From NCBI GenBank assembly GCA_011390055.1, contig JAABTC010000078.1, positions 1 through 7,499 of the forward strand: a stretch of DNA of 7,499 bases, given 5' to 3'. The stretch comes from Burkholderiales bacterium (GTDB taxonomy: Bacteria; Pseudomonadota; Gammaproteobacteria; Burkholderiales; Burkholderiaceae_C). Positions 1 through 7,199 of this stretch are shown here, piece after piece. Below the pieces are notes generated by a model, which ran no database searches, had not been told where the DNA came from, and worked only from the letters and a program-made list of their open reading frames with translations. Made by a program: the position numbers and the translations under genes. Positions within the stretch are counted from its first letter, which is position 1, and every line of letters starts with the position of its first letter.

Positions 1-940
1 TCTTCTGCGCCAACTGCATCGCGCTCGGCCGGCTCGATTCGGGGATCGGGATCACCACGTCGATGGCCGACGGCGGCATCGTCGAGATCAGGCGCTGCGC
101 CAGGGTCTCGCCCATGTTCAGCCGGGCCTGATAAACCGAGACACCGTCCATCACCGAGTCGGGCCGCGCCAGGTAGACGAATTCGAACATGCACGGGTTC
201 AGGCTCGGCCGCTCGGCGCACTGACGCGTGTGCAGGCCGCCCGCCGTGTCGATGAAGATCGCCTCGCCCGGAGCCACGTCGCGCGCCAGCCGATGGCCGG
301 TGCCGTCGAGTGCCACGCTCTCGCTGGCCACCATCACCTCGCCGTCCTTGTCCTGGCTGAAGACCAGCGGTCGGATGCCATAGGGGTCGCGGAAGGCGAG
401 CAGGCCGTGCCCGGCAATCAACGCGATCACGGCGTACGAGCCCTTGATGCGTCGGTGCACCGCGGCCACCGCCTTGAACACCGTGTCCGGCGTGAGCGGC
501 AGGTCGCGCACGGCCATCTCGAGCTCGTGCGCGAGCACATTGATCAGCACCTCGGTGTCGCTCTCGGTGTTGATGTGGCGGCGGTCGATGTCGAACAGCT
601 CGGCCTTCAAGGCCTGCGCATTCGTCAGGTTGCCGTTGTGCACCAGCACGATGCCGAACGGCGCGTTGACGTAGAAAGGCTGCGCCTCCTCTTCGCTGTA
701 GGCGTTGCCGGCGGTCGGGTAGCGCACCTGGCCCAGGCCGACGTTGCCGGGCAGCGCGCGCATGTTGCGGGTGCGGAAGACGTCACGCACCATGCCGCGG
801 GCCTTCTGCATGAAGCACTTGGTGTCCAGCATCGTGACGATGCCCGCCGCGTCCTGGCCACGGTGCTGCAGCAGCAGCAGCGCGTCGTAGATGAGCTGGT
901 TGACGGGCGCCTTCGAGATGACGCCGACGATGCCGCACAC
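1..940 (-). CDS. purF: Amidophosphoribosyltransferase PurF, N-terminal part (3' end outside window)
   Basis: PurF catalyses the committed step of purine synthesis, replacing the pyrophosphate of PRPP with ammonia from glutamine. The window holds the first 313 codons of about 500. The start is GTG, and residue 2 is the Cys that becomes the N-terminal nucleophile after Met removal (initiator then CGIVGV). The class II glutaminase domain follows in order: LQHRGQDAAGI (25-34), QVRYPTAG (71-78), VHNGNLTN (100-107), NTESDTEVL (124-132), KGSYAV (167-172), FRDPYGIRPL (183-192), VASES (204-208) and EFVYLARPDS (253-262). The start of the phosphoribosyltransferase domain is visible as VVIPIPESS (295-303); the PRPP loop itself is beyond the edge. 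The residue before VRYPTAG is Gln, where the E. coli enzyme has His, probably a lineage difference. No ATG start exists in this frame nearby. Co-expression with cvpA, 13 nt upstream, is likely. Confidence 0.97.
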   Translation of the reverse strand, partial: MCGIVGVISKAPVNQLIYDALLLLQHRGQDAAGIVTMLDTKCFMQKARGMVRDVFRTRNMRALPGNVGLGQVRYPTAGNAYSEEEAQPFYVNAPFGIVLVHNGNLTNAQALKAELFDIDRRHINTESDTEVLINVLAHELEMAVRDLPLTPDTVFKAVAAVHRRIKGSYAVIALIAGHGLLAFRDPYGIRPLVFSQDKDGEVMVASESVALDGTGHRLARDVAPGEAIFIDTAGGLHTRQCAERPSLNPCMFEFVYLARPDSVMDGVSVYQARLNMGETLAQRLISTMPPSAIDVVIPIPESSRPSAMQLAQK

Positions 941-949
941 GGTGGATGG

Positions 950-955
950 CCTTTC
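950..955 (-). promoter_or_regulatory. Ribosome binding site of purF
   Basis: GAAAGG on the minus strand overlaps the cvpA stop (TGAAAGG) and lies 9 nt before a GTG. It supports GTG at 940-938 as the purF start, which is independently demanded by the need for Cys at residue 2. Confidence 0.7.
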
Positions 956-1460
956 AGGTGGGCAGGTGCTGCGCCAGGGCTTCAGGAAGCACCGGTTTCA
1001 AGCCCTGCAGGACGGAGGTGAGCCAGTCGGCACCTTGCGACTGTTGCCAGGCGCTGGAACGTGCCGTGGGCGTGAGCAGCACGGCGGTGGTGACGGCCAG
1101 CAGCAGCACCATCCCGCGCAGCAGCCCGAAGCCACCGCCCAGCACACGATCGACGAGTTGCAGCGGCGTGGCGTGGATCACCATCCGCAGCAGCTTCGAG
1201 GCCAGCGCCCAGACGATCAAGGCAGCCAGAAAGACCAGCGCGAAGGCGGCGCCCTGGTTCAAGGCACTGCCCGGCGTGCCGATCGGCAGCACGGCAGCGG
1301 CCGCCGGCGCAAAAGCCTGTGCGGCGATGTACGCCGCCACCCAGCCGGCCAACGACAACACCTCGAACACCAGGCCGCGCCACAGCCCGACCAGCGCCGA
1401 CAGCACCAGCACGCCGAGCAAGGCCCAGTCGACCCAGCCGAAGTCAGGGACAACGTTCAC
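954..1460 (-). CDS. cvpA: CvpA family inner-membrane protein
   Basis: CvpA is a small integral membrane protein named for its need in colicin V production. Later work on the family ties it to envelope stress tolerance, but its molecular activity is unsettled. The 168-residue protein has the family layout: an N-terminal WVDWALLGVLVLS segment, the signature GLWRGLVFEVLSLAGW (25-40), and likely membrane helices at about 11-27, 34-52, 70-92 and 104-130. The DRVLGGGFGLLRG motif (104-116) precedes the last helix, and the tail is amphipathic. The start is GTG (1460-1458), sharing GTGA with the dedD stop. The 11 nt before it hold no Shine-Dalgarno and a perfect GC palindrome lies just upstream, so translation probably relies on ribosomes finishing dedD. 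It lies 13 nt before purF, the universal neighbour of cvpA in proteobacteria, where the pair are co-transcribed. Confidence 0.94.
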   Translation of the reverse strand: MNVVPDFGWVDWALLGVLVLSALVGLWRGLVFEVLSLAGWVAAYIAAQAFAPAAAAVLPIGTPGSALNQGAAFALVFLAALIVWALASKLLRMVIHATPLQLVDRVLGGGFGLLRGMVLLLAVTTAVLLTPTARSSAWQQSQGADWLTSVLQGLKPVLPEALAQHLPT

Positions 1461-2155
1461 AGCGTCAGCACGGCGGCCGGCATGCCGGCCGCCTTGAGCT
1501 TGGCCGCCGCCTTGTCGGCTTCGTCGCGCGACGAGAACGGACCGATGCGCACCCGCGTGCGCGCGCCGCTGGCTGTTTCGACGGCCTGGGTGTAAGTGCG
1601 CAAGCCGAGCAACTCGACCTTGGCACGCGCACCGCGGGCCCCGGCGGCGTCGGCGAACGCGCCGACCTGCACCACGAAGCGGCCCGTCACCGCTTCCGCG
1701 GACGAAGCAGCGGCCTTGACGGGCGGGGGTGGCGCGGTCGCGGTCTGGACGACGGGCTTGGCCTCGGACTTGGGTTCGACCTTCGGTTCGATCTTCGCAT
1801 CGGCGACGACCTCCGGCTTCGCCACGGGTACCGGTTCGGATCGCGGTGGCGGCGCCGACGCTGCAGGCGCCGGTGCGGCCCGGGACGCGGCGGCCACCCC
1901 CGGCGCAGCCACCGGCGGCAGCACCAGTGCGGGCGCGTTGTCCTTGCGCGGAATCTCGATGGCGATGTCGACCGGGATGGGCCGCGGCTGGGTTTCGAAC
2001 AGCAACGGAAACGCGATCACGCCGATGCCGAGCAGGACCACCGCCCCGACCAGGCGCCGGCGCGCGCGCACACGCGCCGCTTCGATGGCCTGCGGGTCGT
2101 CGACCGTGGCCGGTGTGGCGCCCGGAGCGCGCTTGAACGAAGAGAGCAGACCCAT
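1457..2155 (-). CDS. dedD: Membrane-anchored SPOR-domain protein, DedD type
   Basis: SPOR-domain proteins bind septal peptidoglycan stripped of stem peptides and localise to the division site; E. coli DedD supports constriction. This 232-residue protein has a short cytoplasmic N-terminus ending in a basic cluster (RVRARRR, 28-34). One membrane helix follows (about 35-52), then a periplasmic linker of about 100 residues rich in Pro, Ala, Lys and Glu. The C-terminal SPOR domain (about 158-232) shows FVVQVGAFAD and, in its second half, RVRIGPFSSRDEAD. This type II layout, plus position between folC and cvpA exactly as in E. coli, supports the dedD label. Sequence outside the SPOR domain is not diagnostic, so a generic SPOR name is also defensible. 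The start at 2155 (MGLLSSFKR) is chosen over an in-frame ATG at 2203, because the extra 16 residues read like non-coding DNA. The ribosome site is weak. The stop overlaps the cvpA GTG as GTGA. Confidence 0.85.
   Translation of the reverse strand: MGLLSSFKRAPGATPATVDDPQAIEAARVRARRRLVGAVVLLGIGVIAFPLLFETQPRPIPVDIAIEIPRKDNAPALVLPPVAAPGVAAASRAAPAPAASAPPPRSEPVPVAKPEVVADAKIEPKVEPKSEAKPVVQTATAPPPPVKAAASSAEAVTGRFVVQVGAFADAAGARGARAKVELLGLRTYTQAVETASGARTRVRIGPFSSRDEADKAAAKLKAAGMPAAVLTL
1472..1493. repeat. Perfect 22-bp palindrome at dedD 3' end, before cvpA start
   Basis: The half-site GGCGGCCGGCA is followed immediately by its exact reverse complement. In RNA it can form a 9-bp all-GC stem capped by CAUG. 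It encodes the end of the SPOR domain (around Ala-Gly-Met-Pro-Ala-Ala) and ends 11 nt before the cvpA GTG, in the region where a ribosome site would lie. The symmetry is directly visible; a regulatory role is inference, since GC-rich Ala/Gly codons make such symmetry easier by chance. Confidence 0.8.
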
Positions 2156-2227
2156 GTCAGGCGTTTGTCCGGCAAATGCAGGGATCGGCCAGCGAGGTGG
2201 CAAAGCTGCACACCCCGGGGCCGACAG
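2156..2227. other. folC-dedD intergenic gap with small stem-loop
   Basis: This is the longest non-coding stretch in the window, at 72 nt. It contains an 8-bp CCCCGGGG palindrome near 2215 that is too compact, and has no T-run, to be an intrinsic terminator. A 7-bp inverted repeat, GCGTTTG and CAAATGC with a 5-nt loop at 2161-2179, lies directly before the dedD start. In the minus-strand transcript one of its pairs becomes an A-C mismatch. No convincing -10/-35 pair is visible, so whether a promoter for dedD-cvpA-purF lies here cannot be told from sequence alone. Confidence 0.5.
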
Positions 2228-3519
2228 TCAGTTCAAGTGCGGCGCCGGCAAATGCGGCAAGCCCCGCCGCAGCACACCACCCACGGTGAGGAAGGATCCG
2301 AACACCAAAATTCTATCAGCGGGGTCGGCACGCTCCAGCGCCGCCTCGAGTGCCGCGGCCGGGTCGGCGTGCTCGCTGAAAGTGACGTCCTTCGGCGCAC
2401 GCGGCAGCGTGCGCACGTGCGCGTCCAACGCCGACGCGCGGGCTGCGCGCGCGCTCGGCAGGTCGGTGCAGTACCAGGCGTCGACGAGCGGGGCCACGCG
2501 AGCGAGCAGACCGGGGATGTCCTTGTCGGCCATGCAGCCGAAGACGGCATGGGTGCGCGGGAAATAACCCATCTGGTCGAGGTTGACGGCCAGCGCCGCC
2601 ACGGCATGCGGGTTGTGGGCCACGTCCAGCACCAGGGTGGGCTGGCCCGGCACGATCTGGAAGCGCCCCGCCAGTTCGACGCGCCCGAGGCCCTGCCGGA
2701 CGGCCTGCGCAGGCACCGGCAGCCGCTCGCGCAGCGCTTCGAACGCGGCCAGCACCCCGGCCGCATTGAGCAACTGGTTTGCGCCGCGCAGGGCCGGGTA
2801 GGCCAGGCCGCTGTAGCGCCGCCCGCGGCCCGACCAGGCCCACTGCTGACGATCGCCCGAGTGGGTGAAGTCGCGCCCCACGAGCCACAGGTCGGCGCCG
2901 ATCGCGGCCGCGTGCGCCACGACCGAGCGCGGCGGCACCGGGTCGCTGACGATGGCCGGCTTGCCGGCTCGCATCACCTGCGCCTTCTCGAGGCCGATCG
3001 ATTCTCGGTCGGGCCCCAGGTACTCGGTGTGGTCGAGGTCGATGCTGGTGATGATCGCGCAGTCGGTGTCGAAGGCGTTCACCGCGTCGTAGCGGCCACC
3101 CAGCCCGACCTCGAGGATCACCAGGTCGAGCGGCGCGTGCGCGAGCAGGTGCGCGATGGCCAGGGTGGTGAACTCGAACTTGGTCAGCGTGATGTCGCCA
3201 CGCGCAGCCTCGACGGCAGCGAAGTGGGGCAACAAGTCGTCGGCCTGCACCGGTGCGCCGCCGATGCGGCAACGTTCTTCGAAGTGCACCAGCTCGGGCT
3301 TCTGGTACAGCCCCACGCGCCAGCCCGCGGCCAGCGCGATCGATTCCAGCATCGCGCAGGTGGAGCCCTTGCCGTTGGTACCGGCCACCGTGATCACCGG
3401 CACGTCGAACGTCAGCTTCAGGCGCTGCCTGACCTGGACCGTGCGCTCGAGCGACAGGTCCATCGAGATCGGGTGTATGCGCTCGCAGTGCGCGAGCCAT
3501 TCAACAAGCGTGGTCGGGC

Positions 3520-3523
<4 letters not shown>
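2228..3523 (-). CDS. folC: Bifunctional dihydrofolate synthase / folylpolyglutamate synthase FolC
   Basis: FolC joins dihydropteroate and glutamate to give dihydrofolate, and then adds further glutamates to folates; both reactions are ATP-dependent Mur-ligase-type amide formations. The 431-residue protein has the P-loop AGTNGKGST at 47-55, LEVGLGGR with the magnesium ligand Glu138, DHTEYLG with His165, the LEKAQ lysine at 180, and DVAHNPHA (300-307) opening the C-terminal ligase domain. It ends with the usual FGSFLTVGGVL stretch. The start is GTG (3523-3521), overlapping the accD stop as GTGA. No Shine-Dalgarno is evident, so translation probably depends on coupling. The N-terminal motif LVEWLAHCERIHP after this start fits the family. 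One oddity: the strand usually written SPHL, whose Ser is a metal ligand in the Lactobacillus enzyme, reads KPEL at 75-78. The family's GGRLD also reads GGRYD. A Burkholderiales lineage variant is the likeliest explanation. Confidence 0.96.
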
Positions 3524-4388
<865 letters not shown>

Positions 4389-4392
<4 letters not shown>

Positions 4393-5198
4393 CGTCCACG
4401 TCCTTCATCGAGTGCAGCGCGGATGCCGGCGATGAACGCCGCGGCCGCGGGGGCCAGAGTATCGCGCGTTTGCTGTTCCATCAGTTGCACCAGCGCCGAG
4501 CCGATCACCACCGCATCGGCGTTGCGGGCCACGGCCTTCGCGGTGGCCGCATCGCGGATGCCGAAGCCCACACCCAAGGGGATCTTCACATGCTGGCGGA
4601 TGCGCGGCAACGCAGCGGCCACCGCATCGGTGTCGAGGTGGCCCGCGCCCGTCACGCCCTTGAGCGACACGTAGTAGACGTAGCCGCTGGCGATGCGCCC
4701 GACCTCCTGCATGCGCTGCTCGGTCGAGGTGGGCGCGAGCAGGAAGATCGGGTCCATCCGCTCGGCCTTCAACGCGGCCGCGAAGGCTTCGGCTTCTTCG
4801 GGCGGGTAGTCGACCACCAACACGCCGTCGACGCCGGCGGCCTGCGCATCGGCGATGAAGCGCGGAATGCCGTAGCGCTCGATCGGGTTGGCATAACCCA
4901 TCAAGACCATCGGCGTGGTGGCATTGCGGGCGCGAAAACCGCGCACGAAATCGAGCACCTGCGGCATGCCGATGCCCTTGGCCAGCGCGCGCTCCGAGGC
5001 CTTCTGGATCACCGGGCCATCGGCCATCGGGTCGGAAAACGGCACACCGAGCTCGATGATGTCGGCGCCGGCCTCGGCCATCGCGAGCATCACCTCGACG
5101 GTGGCTTCGGGTATCGGATCGCCGGCGCAGAGGTACGGGATCAACGCCGTGCGGCCCTCGGTCTGAAGTCGGGCAAAGGTGGATTCGATGCGGCTCAT
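4389..5198 (-). CDS. trpA: Tryptophan synthase alpha subunit TrpA
   Basis: TrpA cleaves indole-3-glycerol phosphate to indole and glyceraldehyde 3-phosphate and channels the indole to TrpB. The 269-residue protein starts MSRIESTFARLQ and is of normal family length. The catalytic pair falls at the canonical numbers: Glu49 in DIIELGVPFSDP and Asp60 in MADGP. Further family marks are the LMGYANP strand and loop, GVDGVLVVDYPPEE, the FLLAPTST segment, YYVSLKGVTGA and the phosphate-binding GFGI and VIGSALV loops. Its ATG (5198-5196) overlaps the trpB TGA as ATGA, and its own TGA overlaps the accD ATG in the same way. The same frame stays open for about 850 nt further upstream across trpB, but that stretch is trpB read in the wrong frame, not an N-terminal fusion. 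A separate trpA promoter is not apparent. Confidence 0.97.
4401..4405 (-). promoter_or_regulatory. Ribosome binding site of accD
   Basis: AAGGA lies on the minus strand inside the last codons of trpA (encoding Asp-Glu-Gly), 8 nt before the accD ATG. It confirms that start and is the best-spaced Shine-Dalgarno among the overlapping junctions in this window. Confidence 0.75.
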
Positions 5199-6454
5199 CG
5201 CTTCACCGCCTGCCCCTTGCAGGACGGCCGGCAGTAGAACTCCGCACCGGACAGGTCGGCCACGGTGCCGATGTCCTTGTCGCCCCGGCCCGAGAGGTTC
5301 ACCAGCAGGTGCTGGTCGGCCTTCATCGTCGCAGCAAGCTTCACCGCGTACGCCACCGCGTGGCTCGACTCGAGTGCAGGGATGATGCCTTCGGTGCGGC
5401 ACAGGCGGTGGAAGGCCACCAGCGCCTCGTCGTCGGTGATGCCGACGTACTCGGCACGGCCGATGTCCTTGAGGTGCGCATGTTCCGGGCCGACGCCGGG
5501 GTAGTCCAGGCCGGCCGAGATCGAATGCGTCTCGGTGATCTGGCCGTTCGCATCCTGCAGCAGGTAGGTCCGGTTGCCGTGCAGCACCCCCGGCGAGCCC
5601 GCGATCAGCGAGGCCGAATGCTTGCCCGACGCAAGGCCCAGACCAGCGGCCTCGACCCCGATCAAGCGCACGCCTTCGTGTGCGATGTAGGGGTAGAAGA
5701 TCCCCATCGCGTTGCTGCCGCCGCCCACGCAGGCGATCACCGCATCGGGCTGCCGGCCCGCACCGCCCCCCAGCGACTCGATCATCTCGGGCATCTGCGT
5801 CAGGCACTCGTCGCCGATCACGCGCTGGAAATCTCGCACCATCATCGGGTAGGGGTGCGGCCCGGCCACCGTGCCGATGATGTAGAAGGTGTTCTCGACG
5901 TTGGTGACCCAGTCGCGCAGGGCCTCGTTGAGCGCGTCCTTCAGCGTGCGCGAGCCGCTCTCCACCGGCACCACCGTCGCGCCGAGCAGGTGCATGCGGT
6001 AGACATTGGGCGACTGGCGCTTCACGTCCTCGCTGCCCATGTAGACCACGCACTCCATGCCGTAGCGCGCGGCGATCGTCGCGGTGGCGACGCCGTGCTG
6101 GCCCGCACCCGTCTCGGCGATCACGCGCGGCTTGCCCATGCGCCGGGCCAGCAAGGCCTGGCCGATGGTGTTGTTGACCTTGTGGGCGCCGGTGTGGTTC
6201 AGGTCCTCGCGTTTGAGGTGGATCTGCGCGCCCCCGACCTCGCGCGAAAGACGTGCCGCGTGGTAGACCGGACTCGGCCGGCCCACGAAGTGCTTCAGCT
6301 CGCGCTTGAATTCGGCCACGAACTCGGCGTCGTTGCGGTAGTGCGCGTAGGCCGCCTTCAGCTCGTCGAGCGCGTGGGTCAGCGTCTCGGCGACGAAACT
6401 GCCGCCATAGGGTCCGAAGTGCCCGCGGGCATCGGGTTGTTGGTAATCCAGCAT
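5195..6454 (-). CDS. trpB: Tryptophan synthase beta subunit TrpB
   Basis: TrpB condenses indole with L-serine to tryptophan using pyridoxal phosphate. It works in the alpha2-beta2 complex, taking indole from TrpA through an internal tunnel. The 419-residue reading starts MLDYQQPDARGHFGPYGG, the standard N-terminus. An earlier in-frame ATG at 6493 would add 13 residues inside trpF and is not preferred. Lys92 in HTGAHKVNN is the PLP Schiff-base lysine, Glu114 in AETGAGQHG is the catalytic acid, GGGSN (244-248) binds the cofactor phosphate, and NLSGRGDKD (386-394) is present. The protein is somewhat longer than the enteric enzyme (about 397 residues), because of a small glycine-rich insertion near 228-233 and a C-terminal tail of roughly 20 residues with two Cys (408 and 412). 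The start is 1 nt after the trpF stop, with GAGAAA upstream as a modest ribosome site. The stop overlaps the trpA start (ATGA), which suggests coupled, balanced synthesis of the two subunits. Confidence 0.97.
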   Translation of the reverse strand: MLDYQQPDARGHFGPYGGSFVAETLTHALDELKAAYAHYRNDAEFVAEFKRELKHFVGRPSPVYHAARLSREVGGAQIHLKREDLNHTGAHKVNNTIGQALLARRMGKPRVIAETGAGQHGVATATIAARYGMECVVYMGSEDVKRQSPNVYRMHLLGATVVPVESGSRTLKDALNEALRDWVTNVENTFYIIGTVAGPHPYPMMVRDFQRVIGDECLTQMPEMIESLGGGAGRQPDAVIACVGGGSNAMGIFYPYIAHEGVRLIGVEAAGLGLASGKHSASLIAGSPGVLHGNRTYLLQDANGQITETHSISAGLDYPGVGPEHAHLKDIGRAEYVGITDDEALVAFHRLCRTEGIIPALESSHAVAYAVKLAATMKADQHLLVNLSGRGDKDIGTVADLSGAEFYCRPSCKGQAVKR

Positions 6455-6455
6455 G

Positions 6456-7199
6456 TCAGGTTTCTCGGTTCGGGTGCAGCGCGAGGCGCGCATCGGCTTC
6501 GCGGACTGCCAGGCAGAACCGGCGCATCAGCTCGGCATCCTTGATGCCTTTGCCGACTTCGACGCCGGAGCTCACGTCAACGGCGAACGGCCGTGCGTGC
6601 AGCACCCCATCGATCACGTTTGCAGGATTCAACCCACCAGACAAAACGAGGCGAGAGCGTACGTCGTGCGGCAGATCTGCAGCGATGAGCGACCAATCGA
6701 AAACCTTGCCGCCACCGCCCCAACCTTCGACGGGAGCGTCGAGCAGCAGGGCCTGGGCATTGGAGAAACGGAGAGCGAAGTCTAACAAATCGAGATCGGG
6801 CGTCATGCGTGCGGCGCGCAGGAAGGGCCGGCCCGCGGCGCCGCATTCGGCCGGCGTCTCGTCGCCATGGAACTGCAGCACCGCCTGCGGCAGGCACTGC
6901 GCAGCCGCATCGACCACTGCACGCTGCGCATTGACGAACAGCAGCACCGGCGTGACGAACGCGGGTAGGCCGCGGGCCAGGCTCGCGGCACGCTCGAGGC
7001 CGACCGCGCGCGGGCTGCCCGGGTAGAGCACGAAGCCGATGGCATCGGCACCGGCCTCGACGGCCGCTTGCACGTCGGCTTCGCGGGTCAGCCCGCAAAT
7101 CTTGATCCGCGTGCGGGCGAAGCCGCGACGGGGGTGGTCCCTTTCAATGGGCGAGCCAGTCGAAAGCGGCGGTGTGTTGGGGCAAGCCATGCCGGGCAT
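6456..7199 (-). CDS. trpF: Phosphoribosylanthranilate isomerase TrpF
   Basis: TrpF performs the Amadori rearrangement of N-(5'-phosphoribosyl)anthranilate to the carboxyphenylamino-deoxyribulose phosphate, the third step of tryptophan synthesis. It is a single cytoplasmic (beta/alpha)8 barrel. In the 247-residue reading, strand 1 is RIKICGLTRE with the catalytic general-base Cys35. The general acid is Asp154 in LLLDAP, followed by GGGGKVFDW, and the phosphate-binding loops are SGGLNP (187-192) and DVSSGVE (208-214). The core from about residue 29 is 218 residues, normal for the family. The first 28 residues are extra and come from reading the truA tail in another frame. The start is uncertain: the only ATGs are at 7199 and 7190, no good ribosome site precedes either, and no ATG, GTG, TTG or CTG occurs in frame between them and the Cys motif. 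The stop leaves 1 nt before trpB. Part of the gene (about 6600-6800) is less GC-rich and holds a rare TTA codon (6785-6783). Confidence 0.93.
   Translation of the reverse strand: MPGMACPNTPPLSTGSPIERDHPRRGFARTRIKICGLTREADVQAAVEAGADAIGFVLYPGSPRAVGLERAASLARGLPAFVTPVLLFVNAQRAVVDAAAQCLPQAVLQFHGDETPAECGAAGRPFLRAARMTPDLDLLDFALRFSNAQALLLDAPVEGWGGGGKVFDWSLIAADLPHDVRSRLVLSGGLNPANVIDGVLHARPFAVDVSSGVEVGKGIKDAELMRRFCLAVREADARLALHPNRET
7138..7144 (-). promoter_or_regulatory. Orphan Shine-Dalgarno-like AAAGGGA after truA stop
   Basis: The minus strand reads TGAAAGGGACC at the truA stop, giving a strong anti-16S match (AAAGGGA) exactly where a ribosome site for trpF would be expected. However, no ATG, GTG or TTG lies in the trpF frame 5-12 nt downstream. 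It may be a remnant of an ancestral trpF start, may serve a non-canonical start, or may be chance. The match is seen in the sequence; its function is inferred. Confidence 0.35.

Noticed and set aside
2156..2203. Upstream in-frame ATG at 2203 as dedD start
   Set aside because: It adds 16 residues of repeat-like sequence before a typical MGLLSSFKR start and would fill most of the intergenic gap; no ribosome site supports it.
2210..2227. CCCCGGGG palindrome after folC as an intrinsic terminator
   Set aside because: It has no loop of workable size and no T-run on the transcribed side, so it lacks terminator form.
5199..6053. Apparent long N-terminal extension of trpA, giving a 554-residue fusion
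   Set aside because: The extension is trpB read out of frame. trpA has its own ATG with canonical N-terminus and catalytic Glu49 and Asp60 at the expected numbers.
6455..6493. Upstream in-frame ATG at 6493 as trpB start
   Set aside because: It lies inside trpF and adds 13 residues absent from the family; the ATG at 6454 gives the standard N-terminus and a 1-nt gap to trpF.
5309..6544. A 411-codon plus-strand frame antisense to trpB (similar ones at 230-1021, 891-1595 and 3541-4674)
   Set aside because: Same compositional shadow effect: no motifs, and the opposite strand encodes enzymes with intact catalytic residues.
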